A stretch of 64,000 bases of DNA from Streptomyces sp. P9-A4 (GCF_036634195.1 NZ_JAZIFY010000001.1:6148501-6212500); one strand, 5' to 3'; positions 26,494-35,970 are shown, counted from the first letter of the stretch. The notes: generated by a model not told the origin, from the letters alone. Made by a program: numbers and translations.

Positions 26494-28284
26494 GTGGCCG
26501 AGACCGTTCTCACCAACACCGGGCTCGACAGTTTCCTCGACGGAAGCGCCGAGTGCCGTGATCCCGTCTTCGTGCGTGCCGCCGAGGTGGTGCTGGGGCT
26601 TCTGGCTCTGCGGGGGGCCGATCGGGGCAGTGGGGTGCCCGAGCCCACGCCGGGGCTGGTGCGGCAGCTGCTCGTCGAGGATCTGCCGATCTTCGTGTAC
26701 GCGCCGCCCGGGACGCTGGACGCCTACCCGGCCGTGCTCGCGCGGCTCGCCGCGCGGTTCGACGGGGGGCGGGGCGAGCGGATCGGCGCCGTCGTCCGGG
26801 AGGCCGCCGCCGACTTCGAGCGGGCCATGACCGATCCGGGGAATCTGACCTGGCACCGCTGGTACGCCTCGCTGCTGCGGACCTGCGGGGCCGATCTCGC
26901 CGATCCCGATGACGTGCGCCGCAGGCTCGCCGCGCTCGACGGGGCGCCGCTGCCCGCCGGTGTGCACCGGGCCGACCTCATGGGACGCACGGCCCTCGCG
27001 GACGTCCTCCTCGCCGAGGCCCTCGCGCGCGCGTACGTACGGGACGCCGAGGAGCCGCCCGCCGTCGGGCCGCTGCTCACCGACCACGCCGTCGCGACCG
27101 GCATCGGGCAGGTGGCGGCGGCGCTCCGGGACCGGTGGACCGCCGCCGGGCTCGCCGAGCAGCTCTCCGGGCCGTACGCGCGCTTCGCTCCCGGACCCGA
27201 GGCCTTCCCGCACCTCGTCCTGGCCGACGCCCTTCTCGACGAACACCTCGACCACTACGGGGACGTCGCCGTCCCCGTACCCCCGCCGCCCGCGATCGAG
27301 GCCGGGCCCGTACCCGTCGAGGAGGACGCGGACACCCTCATCACCCTCGTGGAGGAACTCACCGAGGAGGAGTTCGAGCCCTACGGCGGGGAGGCGCCCC
27401 ATCTGCTGTATGTGGTCTACCGGCGCGGCTGCTCCGCCGAGTCCGTCGTCCGCAAGGCCGCCGAGTACGAGGACCGGGCCGTCGACCCGGCGCTTGAGGA
27501 CCTGCCCGTACCGGTACCGGCCGAGGCGGCCGGCCCGTACACCGTCCCGCCGCTGCCCGAGCTCGTCCGCCTCCTCGGCTCCGCCGGGCTGACCGAGGCC
27601 GACCGCGCCGCTCTGGAGGGGCCCGCCCGCGAACTGGCCGCCGTTCTCGACCGGCTCGCCGCCACCGGCCTGGTCTTCCGCACCGGCGACGCCTTCGGGC
27701 TCACCCCGCGCGGTGCGGGCGTCGTGCGCTATCTGCTCGGGGTGCGCGGGATCGCCGCGCCCGACGCCGAGGAGGTCAGGTCGTGGGCCGCGGCCGACGT
27801 GGTGGCCGCCGCCGCGGGCTGGCCCGGCTGTGTCGCCGGGCGCGTGCTCGCCGACCGGCTCCACGCGCGCGGTGACACCGTCGAAGCCTGGTCCGAACTG
27901 CTCGCGGCCCTCGGCACCGTCCACGCCGGCGGCTCCGACGCCGCCGCCACCCGGGGCCTCTTCGCCGTCCTCGACACCGCTTCCGCCCCGCCCGAGGCCC
28001 TGCGCGGCGCCCTTCGGGACCCCGTGATCGGCGCGTACGCCCACCAGGCCCTGCGGGCGCGGGGCGAGCCCTCCGACCTCGTCCAGGTAGGGACCTCGGC
28101 GCGGGCGCTGTTCGTGCTCGACGCGCTGCCCGCGAAGAAGGGGCCCCTGGAGTCGCGCCGTACCGCCTTCGACACGGCCGCCGCCGCCTGGCCGGGCGGT
28201 TCCGCCGCCCTGCTCCGGGCGATGGCCGCGGCGGACCGCCACGAGACGGAGCGGGTCCTCGGCCCGCTCGGTCTCATGCCGTAG
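26494..28284 (+). CDS. Hypothetical alpha-helical protein, 596 residues
   Basis: I do not recognise this protein. It starts at GTG 26494 (MAETVLTNTGLDSFLDGSAE), with GGGAAG just upstream and TACCCT at 26481-26486. It is acidic, leucine- and alanine-rich, without signal peptide or membrane segment. The part after residue 400 (DRLAATGLVFRTGDAFGLTPRGAGVVRYLL) looks like a winged-helix wing, and the last 150 residues look like helical repeats. Similar long, low-identity proteins are scattered through Streptomyces genomes. It overlaps nothing and is convergent with the SGNH hydrolase gene. Confidence 0.75.
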   Translation: MAETVLTNTGLDSFLDGSAECRDPVFVRAAEVVLGLLALRGADRGSGVPEPTPGLVRQLLVEDLPIFVYAPPGTLDAYPAVLARLAARFDGGRGERIGAVVREAAADFERAMTDPGNLTWHRWYASLLRTCGADLADPDDVRRRLAALDGAPLPAGVHRADLMGRTALADVLLAEALARAYVRDAEEPPAVGPLLTDHAVATGIGQVAAALRDRWTAAGLAEQLSGPYARFAPGPEAFPHLVLADALLDEHLDHYGDVAVPVPPPPAIEAGPVPVEEDADTLITLVEELTEEEFEPYGGEAPHLLYVVYRRGCSAESVVRKAAEYEDRAVDPALEDLPVPVPAEAAGPYTVPPLPELVRLLGSAGLTEADRAALEGPARELAAVLDRLAATGLVFRTGDAFGLTPRGAGVVRYLLGVRGIAAPDAEEVRSWAAADVVAAAAGWPGCVAGRVLADRLHARGDTVEAWSELLAALGTVHAGGSDAAATRGLFAVLDTASAPPEALRGALRDPVIGAYAHQALRARGEPSDLVQVGTSARALFVLDALPAKKGPLESRRTAFDTAAAAWPGGSAALLRAMAAADRHETERVLGPLGLMP

Positions 28285-28327
28285 CGGGTCCCCGGCCCGA
28301 TCCGTCCCGTGCCGTGGCCAGGGTCCG

Positions 28328-29473
28328 TCAACCCGCTGTCAGATACATCGCCGACGGGCCCGCCCCCGCCGTGTTCCGGCAGCTCTGGTTGCCCGTCGGG
28401 CGGGCGTTGACCAGGGCCAGGCAGCGGCCGAGGGCCTGCTGTCCGTAGGCGTTGGGGTGCATGGACTCCTGGACGAGGCCCTGGGTGCTCTGGCTGTCGA
28501 TCCAGCGCGCCCACTCGCTCGTCGTGCCCGAGGCGGGCGCCGTCGAGGTCACCTGGCGGCTCGCCTTCGCGCAGACCTCACGGCCCTGGAGCGCGTCCCG
28601 GAGGTCCAGGAACTGGACGCCCTTGGCGGTGGCGACGCCCTTCAGGCGGTCGGCGAGCTGGGGGACGAGGGAGTCGCGGGCCCAGTCGGAGTCGGCGTTC
28701 CAGAACGGGCAGCCGCCGGTGTTCGTACGGGACCAGCCGCTCTCCCCGTAGCGGTTGTCGGCGGCGCGGGGGATGGGGGAGGGGTACGACTGGAGGACGA
28801 TCCGGTAGTCGGAGGAGCCGTAGCCGGCGCCCGCCATGACGGCCCTGATCTCGTCGACCGAGCGGCCGACGTCCGCCATGACGCCGTCGATCCTCGCGTC
28901 CACCTCGGCCTGCTGGTCGTCGTGGCAGTACGAGTACCAGACGATGTAGTCGGTGGCGCAGGTGGTGATGACGTCCGCGAACCCGAGGTCGTTGCCGCCG
29001 ATCGAGAGGGCGATCAGCTTCACGTCGTTCGCGGCGGCGACCGCCGCCAGCTGGTCGGCCTGCGGTGCCTCGCCCTTGTAGGACTGGCCGCCCCGCGAGG
29101 CCCGGAAGACGTTCCGCGTGGTCGCGCCGGAGCAGGCCAGGTTGATCAGGGAGCCCGCGATCGGGCCCGCGCTCCTCACCTCGGCGGTGTCCGAGCGGTC
29201 GCAGCCGCCCGCGGTGGAGCCGTACACCCGGGACGGGTCGTATCCGCTGCCCGTCCAGGCGCGGTCGGTGCCGTTGCGGCTGCCGGAGTTGGCCAGGCTG
29301 TTGCCCTGCCAGCGGCCGGCCTCGCCGGAGATGTAGCTGTCGCCCATGGTGACGACGGCGGTGGGCCCGGTGCCGGGGGAGGCATGGGCGGCCGGGGCGG
29401 CGAGGGAGGCCAGCCCGGCGGCGGTACACAGTGCCAGGAGTGCGCGCAGCGCGCGGTGGGGGGTCGAAGGCAT
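28328..29473 (-). CDS. Secreted SGNH/GDSL hydrolase
   Basis: This 381-residue protein has a Sec signal peptide ending near AAPAAHAS (residue 32), then the SGNH blocks: GDSYISGE with nucleophile S46, the oxyanion-hole glycine around SLINLACSGATT, GGNDLGF in block III, and the catalytic His in ESMHPNAYGQ. Six or more cysteines suggest disulfides in the secreted form. It is of the type of Streptomyces extracellular lipases, esterases and phospholipases A1. Substrate is not determinable here. It is a single-gene unit. Confidence 0.9.
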   Translation of the reverse strand: MPSTPHRALRALLALCTAAGLASLAAPAAHASPGTGPTAVVTMGDSYISGEAGRWQGNSLANSGSRNGTDRAWTGSGYDPSRVYGSTAGGCDRSDTAEVRSAGPIAGSLINLACSGATTRNVFRASRGGQSYKGEAPQADQLAAVAAANDVKLIALSIGGNDLGFADVITTCATDYIVWYSYCHDDQQAEVDARIDGVMADVGRSVDEIRAVMAGAGYGSSDYRIVLQSYPSPIPRAADNRYGESGWSRTNTGGCPFWNADSDWARDSLVPQLADRLKGVATAKGVQFLDLRDALQGREVCAKASRQVTSTAPASGTTSEWARWIDSQSTQGLVQESMHPNAYGQQALGRCLALVNARPTGNQSCRNTAGAGPSAMYLTAG

Positions 29474-29618
29474 GGCTGTGCTCCTGCGGTACGCAGTGAC
29501 GTGGGGGACAGCCGCCGGCCGGTGGCATGGCGGAATCTGTCACCCCCCGGCTTGTTACCGCTAGGTAGTTGCATATCTCGGTTCCGTCACGTCACCTGTG
29601 AGGCAACCGGGAACGCGG

Positions 29619-29664
29619 CAGGGCTCCGCCCCCGGCGATGTGCGTCACCGGAGGCGGAGCCCTG
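29619..29664 (-). terminator. Terminator downstream of malate synthase
   Basis: CAGGGCTCCGCC (29619-29630) pairs perfectly with GGCGGAGCCCTG (29653-29664); inner CCGG/CCGG bases extend the stem. It lies 45 bases beyond the malate synthase stop codon. Confidence 0.8.
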
Positions 29665-29708
29665 ATCGGACGGTGTGCGGCCGCTGTGCGGACGGCCGAC
29701 GCGGTGGG

Positions 29709-31331
29709 TCAGCCGACCAGCTGCTCGTAGGCGGGCAGCGTCAGGAAGTCCGCGTAGTCCGCGTCGAGGGAGACGTGCAGCAGCAGGTCGTGCGCCTGCT
29801 GCCACTTGCCGGCCGCGAAGGCCTCCTCGCCGATCTCGGCGCGGATGGCGGCCAGTTCCTCGGCGGCGACCGCGCGGGCCAGCTCCGGGGTGGCGGGCTC
29901 GCCGTTCTCGAAGACGACACCGGCGTTGATCCACTGCCAGATCTGCGAGCGGGAGATCTCGGCGGTGGCCGCGTCCTCCATCAGGTTGAAGATGGCGACG
30001 GCGCCCAGGCCGCGCAGCCATGCCTCGATGTAGCGGATGCCGACCTGCACGGCGCTCACCAGGCCGGCGTACGTGGGCTTCGCGTCCAGCGAGTCGATGG
30101 CGATGAGGTCGCCGGCCGCGACGGAGACGTCCTCGCGGAGGCGGTCCTTCTGGTTCGGCTTCTTGCCGAGGACCGCGTCGAAGGAGGCCATCGCGATCGG
30201 GACCAGGTCGGGGTGGGCGACCCAGGAACCGTCGAAGCCGTCGCCGGCCTCGCGGTCCTTGTCGGCCTTGACCTTCTCGAAGGCGACCTTGTTGACCTCG
30301 GCGTCGCGGCGGGACGGGATGAACGCCGCCATGCCGCCGATCGCGTGCGCGCCGCGCTTGTGGCAGGTGCGCACGAGGAGTTCGGTGTACGCGCGCATGA
30401 ACGGGGCCGTCATCGTGACCGCGTTGCGGTCCGGCAGGACGAACTTGGCGCCGCCGTCACGGAAGTTCTTCACGATGGAGAACAGGTAGTCCCAGCGGCC
30501 CGCGTTCAACCCGGCGGCGTGGTCGCGGAGTTCGTAGAGGATCTCCTCCATCTCGTACGCGGCCGTGATCGTCTCGATGAGGACCGTGGCGCGGACGGTG
30601 CCCTGCGGGATACCGACGTAGTCCTGGGCGAAGACGAAGATGTCGTTCCAGAGGCGGGCCTCCAGGTGCGATTCCGTCTTCGGCAGGTAGAAGTACGGGC
30701 CCTTGCCGAGGTCGATCAGCCGCTGGGCGTTGTGGAAGAAGTACAGGCCGAAGTCGACCAGGGCTCCCGGCACCGGGCGGCCGTCGAAGGTGAGGTGGCG
30801 CTCCTCCAGGTGCCAGCCGCGCGGCCGCATGACGACCGTGGCCAGCTCGCCGGCCGGCTTGAGGGCGTACGACTTGCCCGAGCGCGGGTCCGTGAAGTCG
30901 ATCTTCCGGGCGTACGCGTCGATCAGGTTGAGCTGGCCCAGGATCACGTTCTCCCAGGTCGGCGCCGAGGCGTCCTCGAAGTCGGCGAGCCAGACCCTGG
31001 CGCCGGAGTTGAGCGCGTTGATCGTCATCTTGCGGTCGGTCGGGCCGGTGATCTCGACGCGCCGGTCGTTCAGGGCCGCCGGGGCGGGGGCGACCTTCCA
31101 GGAGTCGTCGGCGCGGATCGCGGCGGTCTCCGGCAGGAAGTCCAGGGTGGACGTACGGGCGATCTCGGCGCGACGCTCCGCTCGGCGGTCGAGGAGCTCG
31201 TCCCGGCGCGGGGTGAACCGCCGGTGCAGTTCGGCGACGAAGGCCAGGGCGGCCTCGGTGAGCACCTCTTCCTGACGCGGCAGGGGCTCGGCATCGACGA
31301 CGGCCAGGGGGGACGGCGCTGGTGCGGACAT
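29709..31331 (-). CDS. aceB: Malate synthase A
   Basis: This 540-residue enzyme condenses glyoxylate and acetyl-CoA to malate. It has the form-A length and motifs: [33 protein letters not shown], the catalytic arginine in [12 protein letters not shown], and [18 protein letters not shown]. No isocitrate lyase lies in the window, and the gene sits in the allantoin region with both operator types over its promoter, so its main task is probably disposal of glyoxylate from purines rather than acetate growth. It is a single-gene unit with a leader of about 130 bases. Confidence 0.96.
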   Translation of the reverse strand: MSAPAPSPLAVVDAEPLPRQEEVLTEAALAFVAELHRRFTPRRDELLDRRAERRAEIARTSTLDFLPETAAIRADDSWKVAPAPAALNDRRVEITGPTDRKMTINALNSGARVWLADFEDASAPTWENVILGQLNLIDAYARKIDFTDPRSGKSYALKPAGELATVVMRPRGWHLEERHLTFDGRPVPGALVDFGLYFFHNAQRLIDLGKGPYFYLPKTESHLEARLWNDIFVFAQDYVGIPQGTVRATVLIETITAAYEMEEILYELRDHAAGLNAGRWDYLFSIVKNFRDGGAKFVLPDRNAVTMTAPFMRAYTELLVRTCHKRGAHAIGGMAAFIPSRRDAEVNKVAFEKVKADKDREAGDGFDGSWVAHPDLVPIAMASFDAVLGKKPNQKDRLREDVSVAAGDLIAIDSLDAKPTYAGLVSAVQVGIRYIEAWLRGLGAVAIFNLMEDAATAEISRSQIWQWINAGVVFENGEPATPELARAVAAEELAAIRAEIGEEAFAAGKWQQAHDLLLHVSLDADYADFLTLPAYEQLVG

Positions 31332-31455
31332 GAACTGTCACTTCCTTCAGCGGACTTCACGGGCGGTGCCAAGCGGCCGCCGGGCGTCACGGAACGGCAC
31401 GGAGTGCCGCAGGCGCCGAGATACGGCCGCGAGCGCCTTCTGAAACAGCAGACGC

Positions 31456-31509
31456 TTCTGAACAGTGGATACTAGTTTCCTCATGGTGGAAGTTCAATGG
31501 TTTGTTGAT
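31456..31509 (-). promoter_or_regulatory. Malate synthase promoter carrying both operator types
   Basis: On the minus strand TTGAAC (plus 31492-31497), a 17-base spacer and TAGTAT (plus 31469-31474) form a good promoter. TTCCTCATGGTGGAA (31477-31491) fills the spacer and TTCTGAACAGTGGAT (31456-31470) covers the start site, 21 bp apart. The second palindrome type, read ATCAACAAACCATTGAAC on the minus strand (plus 31492-31509), covers the -35 box. Confidence 0.75.
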
Positions 31510-31648
31510 GTCGAGATTCTCCGGATCGACAGACCATGGCGCTCGGTGCCAGAGCGTTCACTCCAGGTACGCCACCTCCGTGGTGCGTCGCCGGGGTGGG
31601 TGCCGCGGGTGTGTGCCTCGGGGCGCCGGGCACCTCGCGCCGGTCGTG
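31510..31648. other. Remainder of the malate synthase upstream region
   Basis: The 317 bases between malate synthase and the MobA-like gene hold the promoter described separately. In the remaining part, from 31510, I see no coding frame, operator or clear hairpin. Confidence 0.5.
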
Positions 31649-32275
31649 TCACTCCAGACGGGCCAGGTCCGCCTCCGTGTCGATGTCGTAGGGCTCGGCC
31701 ACATCCGAACAGTCCACCGGGGTGATCGCATCCCGGTGCGCCGCCAGATAGTCCCGCGCCCCCCGGTCTCCCACCGCGAGCTCCGCGATCCCCGCCCAGT
31801 GCGCGGCGCCGAACAGCACCGGATGGCCCCGCCGGCCGTCGTACGAGGCCGCCGCCAGCGTGTCCCCCGACGTGTACGCCGACCGGACCCGCGCCACCGC
31901 CTCCGCGCCGATCCCCGGCTGGTCCACCAGGGACACGAGCGCCGCGTCCACCCCGCGCGGGTCGGCGGCCAGCGACGCGAGGCCCGCCCGCAGCGACGAG
32001 CCCATCCCCTCGGCCCACTCCGGGTTGTCGACCAGCACGCACCCGGGCAGCTCCGCCCGCTCCCGTACGACATCGGCCGAGGCCCCCAGGACCACGTGCA
32101 CCACCTCGCAGCCGGCCGCGCGCAGCACCCCCACGGCGTGCTCGACGAGCGGACGGCCGCGGTGGGGAAGGAGTGCCTTCGGGCGCCCCCCGAGCCGCCG
32201 CCCGCCTCCGGCGGCGAGCAGCAGGCCCGCGACCACGGGCGGTCGGACGGGTGTTCGGTCGTGCGTGGTTGTCAT
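31649..32275 (-). CDS. MobA-like molybdenum cofactor nucleotidyltransferase
   Basis: This 208-residue protein has the NTP-transferase opening LLLAAGGGRRLGGRPKALLPHRGRPLVEH, the DQP motif SLVDQPGIG, and RRGHPVLFG, as in MocA/MobA-type enzymes that attach CMP or GMP to molybdopterin. Such enzymes are needed to mature xanthine dehydrogenase, which would supply urate to the pathway; no dehydrogenase gene is in the window, so the link is inferred from location. It is transcribed in the same direction as malate synthase but is 317 bases away, behind that gene's promoter. Confidence 0.85.
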   Translation of the reverse strand: MTTTHDRTPVRPPVVAGLLLAAGGGRRLGGRPKALLPHRGRPLVEHAVGVLRAAGCEVVHVVLGASADVVRERAELPGCVLVDNPEWAEGMGSSLRAGLASLAADPRGVDAALVSLVDQPGIGAEAVARVRSAYTSGDTLAAASYDGRRGHPVLFGAAHWAGIAELAVGDRGARDYLAAHRDAITPVDCSDVAEPYDIDTEADLARLE

Positions 32276-32460
32276 GAGGACTGCTTACCTCATCAGGCGG
32301 AATGACACGCTCGCCCGAATCACCCTTGCGGAGGGTGGCGCGCCGGGGCGGCGAAGGAGTTAACTGACCCGCGACTCGCGGCGCCCGACCACCACCAGAC
32401 GGCCGGTTCGGAGTGTCCGGAGTGGAGTTCTGCGCACAGTGTCGTGCGAGGGGGAGAACC

Positions 32461-32787
32461 ATGTTGCGAAGCGTGGGACAGAGGCGAGTGACCGGCGAGG
32501 GCGTGGACCCCAGAGTGGCCGAGCTGCGGTCGGCCGTGTCCCGGCTCAGGCGGGAACTGGCCGCCCACCGTGTCGAGTTCGCCGACCGGGGCATCGCCGA
32601 GGACGAACTCGCCGCGCTGGACGCCATGGCGCTCAGCGGCGCCCCCGAGATACGGCGGCTGCGCCGCTCCCTGCTGCTCGTCGCGGGCTCGGTCGGCTCC
32701 GTCAGCGCGCTCGCGGCGGGGCTGGCGGGGGTGCGCCGGGCGGTGGAACTCTTCGGACCGCCGCCGGAGCGGGGGAGCGGGGGCTGA
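32461..32787 (+). CDS. DUF5955 family protein
   Basis: This 108-residue protein fits the DUF5955 family of Streptomyces: it opens MLRSVGQRRVTGEGVDPRVAELR, has a coiled-coil-like helix (LRSAVSRLRRELAAHRVEFA), and a C-terminal hydrophobic segment RRSLLLVAGSVGSVSALAAGLAGVR. The ATG at 32461 follows GGGGGAGAACC; an earlier start at 32413 is less likely. Function is unknown. Its stop codon lies within the first copy of a GC-rich repeat. Confidence 0.78.
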   Translation: MLRSVGQRRVTGEGVDPRVAELRSAVSRLRRELAAHRVEFADRGIAEDELAALDAMALSGAPEIRRLRRSLLLVAGSVGSVSALAAGLAGVRRAVELFGPPPERGSGG

Positions 32788-32940
32788 GGAGGCTGCTGGG
32801 GCGGGGAGCGGGGACTGAGGCGCCTGCCGGGCCGGGGAGCGGGGACTGAGAGGACTGCTGCCGGGCTGCCCGGGCCGGGCGAGCGGGGACTGATGGGGAC
32901 TGCTGCCGGGCTGCCGGGCCGGGCGAGCGCGCTTGGGCCG
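32775..32940. repeat. Degenerate GC-rich repeat after DUF5955 gene
   Basis: Four copies of GAGCGGGG(A/G)CTGA begin near 32775, 32806, 32837 and 32881. The first contains the DUF5955 stop codon. The last two are joined by a second repeated unit built on GACTGCTGCCGGGCTGC and GGGCCGGGCGAGCG. No coding frame crosses the array. Confidence 0.75.
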
Positions 32941-32965
32941 TCGCCCGCCGGAAGGCCGCAGGCCG

Positions 32966-33592
32966 TCAGCGCCTGATCAGCCGCCGCGCCGTCGCCGCTG
33001 CCACCGCCGCCGTCCGCGAGTCCACGCCCAGCTTCGCGAAGATGTGCACCAGGTGCGACTTCACCGTCGCCTGGCTCAGGAACAGCGCCTTGCTGATCTG
33101 CTGGTTCGACAGCCCCTCGCCCACCAGCTGGAGAACCTCCAGCTCCCGCTTGGTCAGCGCCTCCGCCGGGGTCCGCATCCGGTCCATCAGCCGGTGCGCC
33201 ACCGCCGGGGCGAGCGCCGACTGCCCGGCCGCCGCCGTCCGGACCGCCGCCGCCAGCTCCTCCGGCGGCGCGTCCTTGAGGAGGTAGCCGGAGGCGCCCG
33301 CCTCCACCGCCGCCAGGATGTCCGCGTCCGTGTCGTACGTCGTCAGGACCAGCACCTTCGGCCCGCCGGGCACCGCCGTGATCGCCGCCGTGGCCTCCGA
33401 GCCGTGCATCCCCGAGCCGAACTGCAGGTCCATCAGGACCACGTCCACGCCCCCGGCGGCGGCCAGCTCCACCGCGCGCTCGGCGGTGGCCGCCTCCGCG
33501 ACGACGGCGAAGTCCGGTTCCGTGTCGAGGACCGCGCGCAGGCCGGCCCGTACGACCGGGTGGTCGTCGGCGAGGAGGAGGCGGATGGTCAT
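32966..33592 (-). CDS. NarL/LuxR response regulator (ChrA/HrrA-like)
   Basis: This 208-residue response regulator has an N-terminal receiver (D9/D10, phosphoacceptor D55 in VVLMDLQFGSG, T-loop VLTTYDTDAD, K105 region LLKDAPPEEL) and a C-terminal LuxR helix-turn-helix (LTKRELEVLQLVGEGLSN, QATVKSHLVHIFAKLGV). It starts four bases after the stop of its kinase and is co-transcribed with it. The pair is divergent from an FtsX-type permease and ATPase, the arrangement of heme-responsive ChrSA/hrtBA loci in corynebacteria. Heme sensing is inferred from that arrangement only. Confidence 0.9.
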   Translation of the reverse strand: MTIRLLLADDHPVVRAGLRAVLDTEPDFAVVAEAATAERAVELAAAGGVDVVLMDLQFGSGMHGSEATAAITAVPGGPKVLVLTTYDTDADILAAVEAGASGYLLKDAPPEELAAAVRTAAAGQSALAPAVAHRLMDRMRTPAEALTKRELEVLQLVGEGLSNQQISKALFLSQATVKSHLVHIFAKLGVDSRTAAVAAATARRLIRR

Positions 33593-33596
33593 GGCT

Positions 33597-34778
33597 TCAG
33601 ACTCCAGCGGGAAGAGGGAGGGCGACGGCGACGGCCGTGCCCTGGCCGGGCGCGGACTCCACGGTGAACGTGCCGCCCAGCGACTCCGCGCGCACGCGCA
33701 TCGCCGGAAGCCCGAAACCGCCGTCGGAGGAGGGGCGTACGGCACCCGGATCGAAGCCCGCGCCGTCGTCGACGACGTCCAGGGTCACCGAGGCGTCCAT
33801 GAACGAGAGGGTGATCTCGGCGCGCGAGGCCGCCGCGTGCCGCACCGTGTTCGCGAGCGCCGACTGCGCGATGCGCAGCAGCGCCACCTCGTACGGCGTC
33901 GGCAGCTCGGCCGGCGTACCGCTGACGGAGAACCGCACGCGCGGCCCCGCACCGTACGCCCCGGCGTCCCCGCCGGAGCCCGGTTCGCACAGGCGCTCCA
34001 GGGCCGCCGCGAGCGAGCCGTGCTCCAGGTCCGGGGGCGACAGCGCGCGGACGAAGCGCCTCGCCTCCGCGAGGTTGTCCTGCGCCGCCTGCCGCGCCCG
34101 GTCGATGTGCCCCGCCGCCGGGGATCCCGGCGGCAGCGCCCGCTCCGCGGCCCGCAGCAGCAGCTGGATCGAGGACAGCCCCTGTGCGAGCGTGTCGTGG
34201 ATCTCGCGGGCCAGGCGCTCCCGCTCGGCCAGCGTCCCCGCGTGCCGCTCCGCCGACGCCAGCTCCGCCCGCGTCGTGATCAGCTCCTCGATGAGCTGCC
34301 GCCGCCGCTCGCTCTCCCGGTACAGGGCCTGGTAGCCGAGGACCGTCGCCACCGCGACCGCCGCGCCGAGCAGCGGACCGATGAAGACGCCCGGAGTGAT
34401 CGGCGCGCCGTGCCGCACGTACGAGAGGATCGCCGCGACCGCCGTCAGCGTGACCACCGGCAGCGACCAGCGGGTGGGCAGCAGGTGCAGCTGGAGGAAG
34501 TACAGCGGGAACGCCAGCCAGAGCGCCTCCTGCGTCAGCCCCAGCAACACCAGCCACGACAGGCCCAGGACCCCCAGCCACACGGCGGCGGCCCGCTGCG
34601 AGCCCCGCACGGACGGGAGGTACGAGCCGGCCGCGTAGACGGCCCCCATGACCACCGCCGCCACCGTCCCGGCGGCCGAGTCCGCGCGGACCGCCGCCAG
34701 GACCAGCAGGCCCGCCATCAACAGGTGCAGACAGAGGCGCAGCGCGCGGAGGGCAGGGGTGAGGGAACGTGGATCCAT
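33597..34778 (-). CDS. Sensor histidine kinase (ChrS/HrrS-like)
   Basis: This 393-residue membrane kinase has about six transmembrane segments in residues 12-152, a HisKA_3 dimerisation helix with the phosphorylated H194 in ARLAREIHDTLAQGLSSIQ-type context, and a C-terminal ATPase domain (ALLRIAQSALANTVRHA, VVDDGAGFDP, GGFGLPAMRVRAESLGG). There is no large extracellular loop, so the signal is sensed in or near the membrane, as for ChrS/HrrS heme sensors. It is the first gene of its operon and is divergent from the HrtB-like permease. Confidence 0.9.
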   Translation of the reverse strand: MDPRSLTPALRALRLCLHLLMAGLLVLAAVRADSAAGTVAAVVMGAVYAAGSYLPSVRGSQRAAAVWLGVLGLSWLVLLGLTQEALWLAFPLYFLQLHLLPTRWSLPVVTLTAVAAILSYVRHGAPITPGVFIGPLLGAAVAVATVLGYQALYRESERRRQLIEELITTRAELASAERHAGTLAERERLAREIHDTLAQGLSSIQLLLRAAERALPPGSPAAGHIDRARQAAQDNLAEARRFVRALSPPDLEHGSLAAALERLCEPGSGGDAGAYGAGPRVRFSVSGTPAELPTPYEVALLRIAQSALANTVRHAAASRAEITLSFMDASVTLDVVDDGAGFDPGAVRPSSDGGFGLPAMRVRAESLGGTFTVESAPGQGTAVAVALPLPAGV

Positions 34779-34814
34779 GGTTCCACCAGCCTAGGCGGAG
34801 GGAGACAATCCGGA

Positions 34815-34830
34815 CTCAACCGAAAGATTG
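34815..34830. promoter_or_regulatory. Inverted repeat in the kinase/permease divergent region
   Basis: TCAACCGAAAGATTGA contains TCAA-N8-TTGA in the 112 bases between the divergent kinase and permease genes. It is a candidate site for the response regulator; the arms are short. Confidence 0.35.
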
Positions 34831-34890
34831 ATTGCGGAGCCATCCGCGGCGCGATGCCCGAGGGGCACCCCGGGGACCACTCTGGTCAGC

Positions 34891-35970
34891 ATGTTCGTGG
34901 CATGGAGAGACCTCAGATTCGCCAAGGGGCGGTTCACCCTCATGGGCACCGTGATCGTGCTGATCACGCTGCTCGTCGGGTTGCTGTCAGGACTGACCGC
35001 CGGGCTCGCGCGGGAGAACATCTCCGCGATCACCGGCCTGTCCGCCGACCGGCTGGCCTTCGCCGCGCCGCCGTCGGGACAGTCGGTCTCCTTCACCAAC
35101 TCGACGGTGACGGAGAAGCAGTGGCAGCAGTGGGCGGACCGGCCCGGAGTGACCGGCGCGGAACCGCTCGGCATCCGTACGATCAACGGCGCCGCCGGGG
35201 ACCGTACCGCCGCCGTCTCCGCCTTCGGTTCGGAGCCGGACGCGGGCCTCGCCCCGGCCGCCGTCGCCCCCGGCAAGGCCGTCCTCTCGGAGTCGGCGGC
35301 CGAGGAACTGGGCGTCTCGCCCGGTGACGCCGTCCGCCTCGGCCCCGTCGACCTCACCGTCTCGGCCGTCTCCGGCGACGCCTCGTACAGCCACACCCCG
35401 GTCGTGTGGACCTCCCTCGACGACTGGCAGAAGCTCGGCCACAACGGCACGAGCCCGGAGGAGCAGGCCACCGTCATCGCCCTGACCGGCGGCGACGGCG
35501 TCGACTGGACCGCCGGCGACAAGGCGGCCGGCACCGAGGCGCGGAGCGTCGACGGCGCCCTCACCGCCATAGGGTCCTACCAGGCCGAGAACGGCTCGCT
35601 CCAGCTCATGCGCGGCTTCCTCTTCGCCATCTCCGCGCTCGTCATAGGGGCCTTCTTCACCGTCTGGACCATCCAGCGCAGTGGCGACGTCGCCGTCCTC
35701 AAGGCGCTCGGCGCCTCCACCCCGTACCTCCTCAAGGACGCGCTCGGACAGGCCGTGCTCATGCTCACCGCGGGCACCCTGCTCGGCACGGCGCTCGCCG
35801 TCGGCATCGGCGCCCTGGTCAGCGGCGGCAACGTGCCCTTCGTCCTCGAACCGCTCACCGTCCTCGGGCCCGCCGCCGTGATCGTCGTCCTCGGCGTCCT
35901 CGGCGCCGCCCTCTCCATCCGGCGGATCACCGCCGTCGACCCCCTGACCGCCCTCGGAAGTGCCCGATGA
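34891..35970 (+). CDS. FtsX-family ABC permease, HrtB-like
   Basis: This 359-residue protein has one transmembrane segment near the N-terminus (residues 17-40, GTVIVLITLLVGLLSGLTAG), a large extracellular domain, and three C-terminal membrane helices of the FtsX type, the MacB/HrtB topology. The start MFVAWRDLRFAKGRFTLMG is like heme exporter permeases as I recall them. With its ATPase it would form an efflux pump removing heme or another membrane-toxic compound. Its stop overlaps the ATG of a 15-codon frame leading to the ATPase gene. Substrate assignment is inference. Confidence 0.85.
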   Translation: MFVAWRDLRFAKGRFTLMGTVIVLITLLVGLLSGLTAGLARENISAITGLSADRLAFAAPPSGQSVSFTNSTVTEKQWQQWADRPGVTGAEPLGIRTINGAAGDRTAAVSAFGSEPDAGLAPAAVAPGKAVLSESAAEELGVSPGDAVRLGPVDLTVSAVSGDASYSHTPVVWTSLDDWQKLGHNGTSPEEQATVIALTGGDGVDWTAGDKAAGTEARSVDGALTAIGSYQAENGSLQLMRGFLFAISALVIGAFFTVWTIQRSGDVAVLKALGASTPYLLKDALGQAVLMLTAGTLLGTALAVGIGALVSGGNVPFVLEPLTVLGPAAVIVVLGVLGAALSIRRITAVDPLTALGSAR

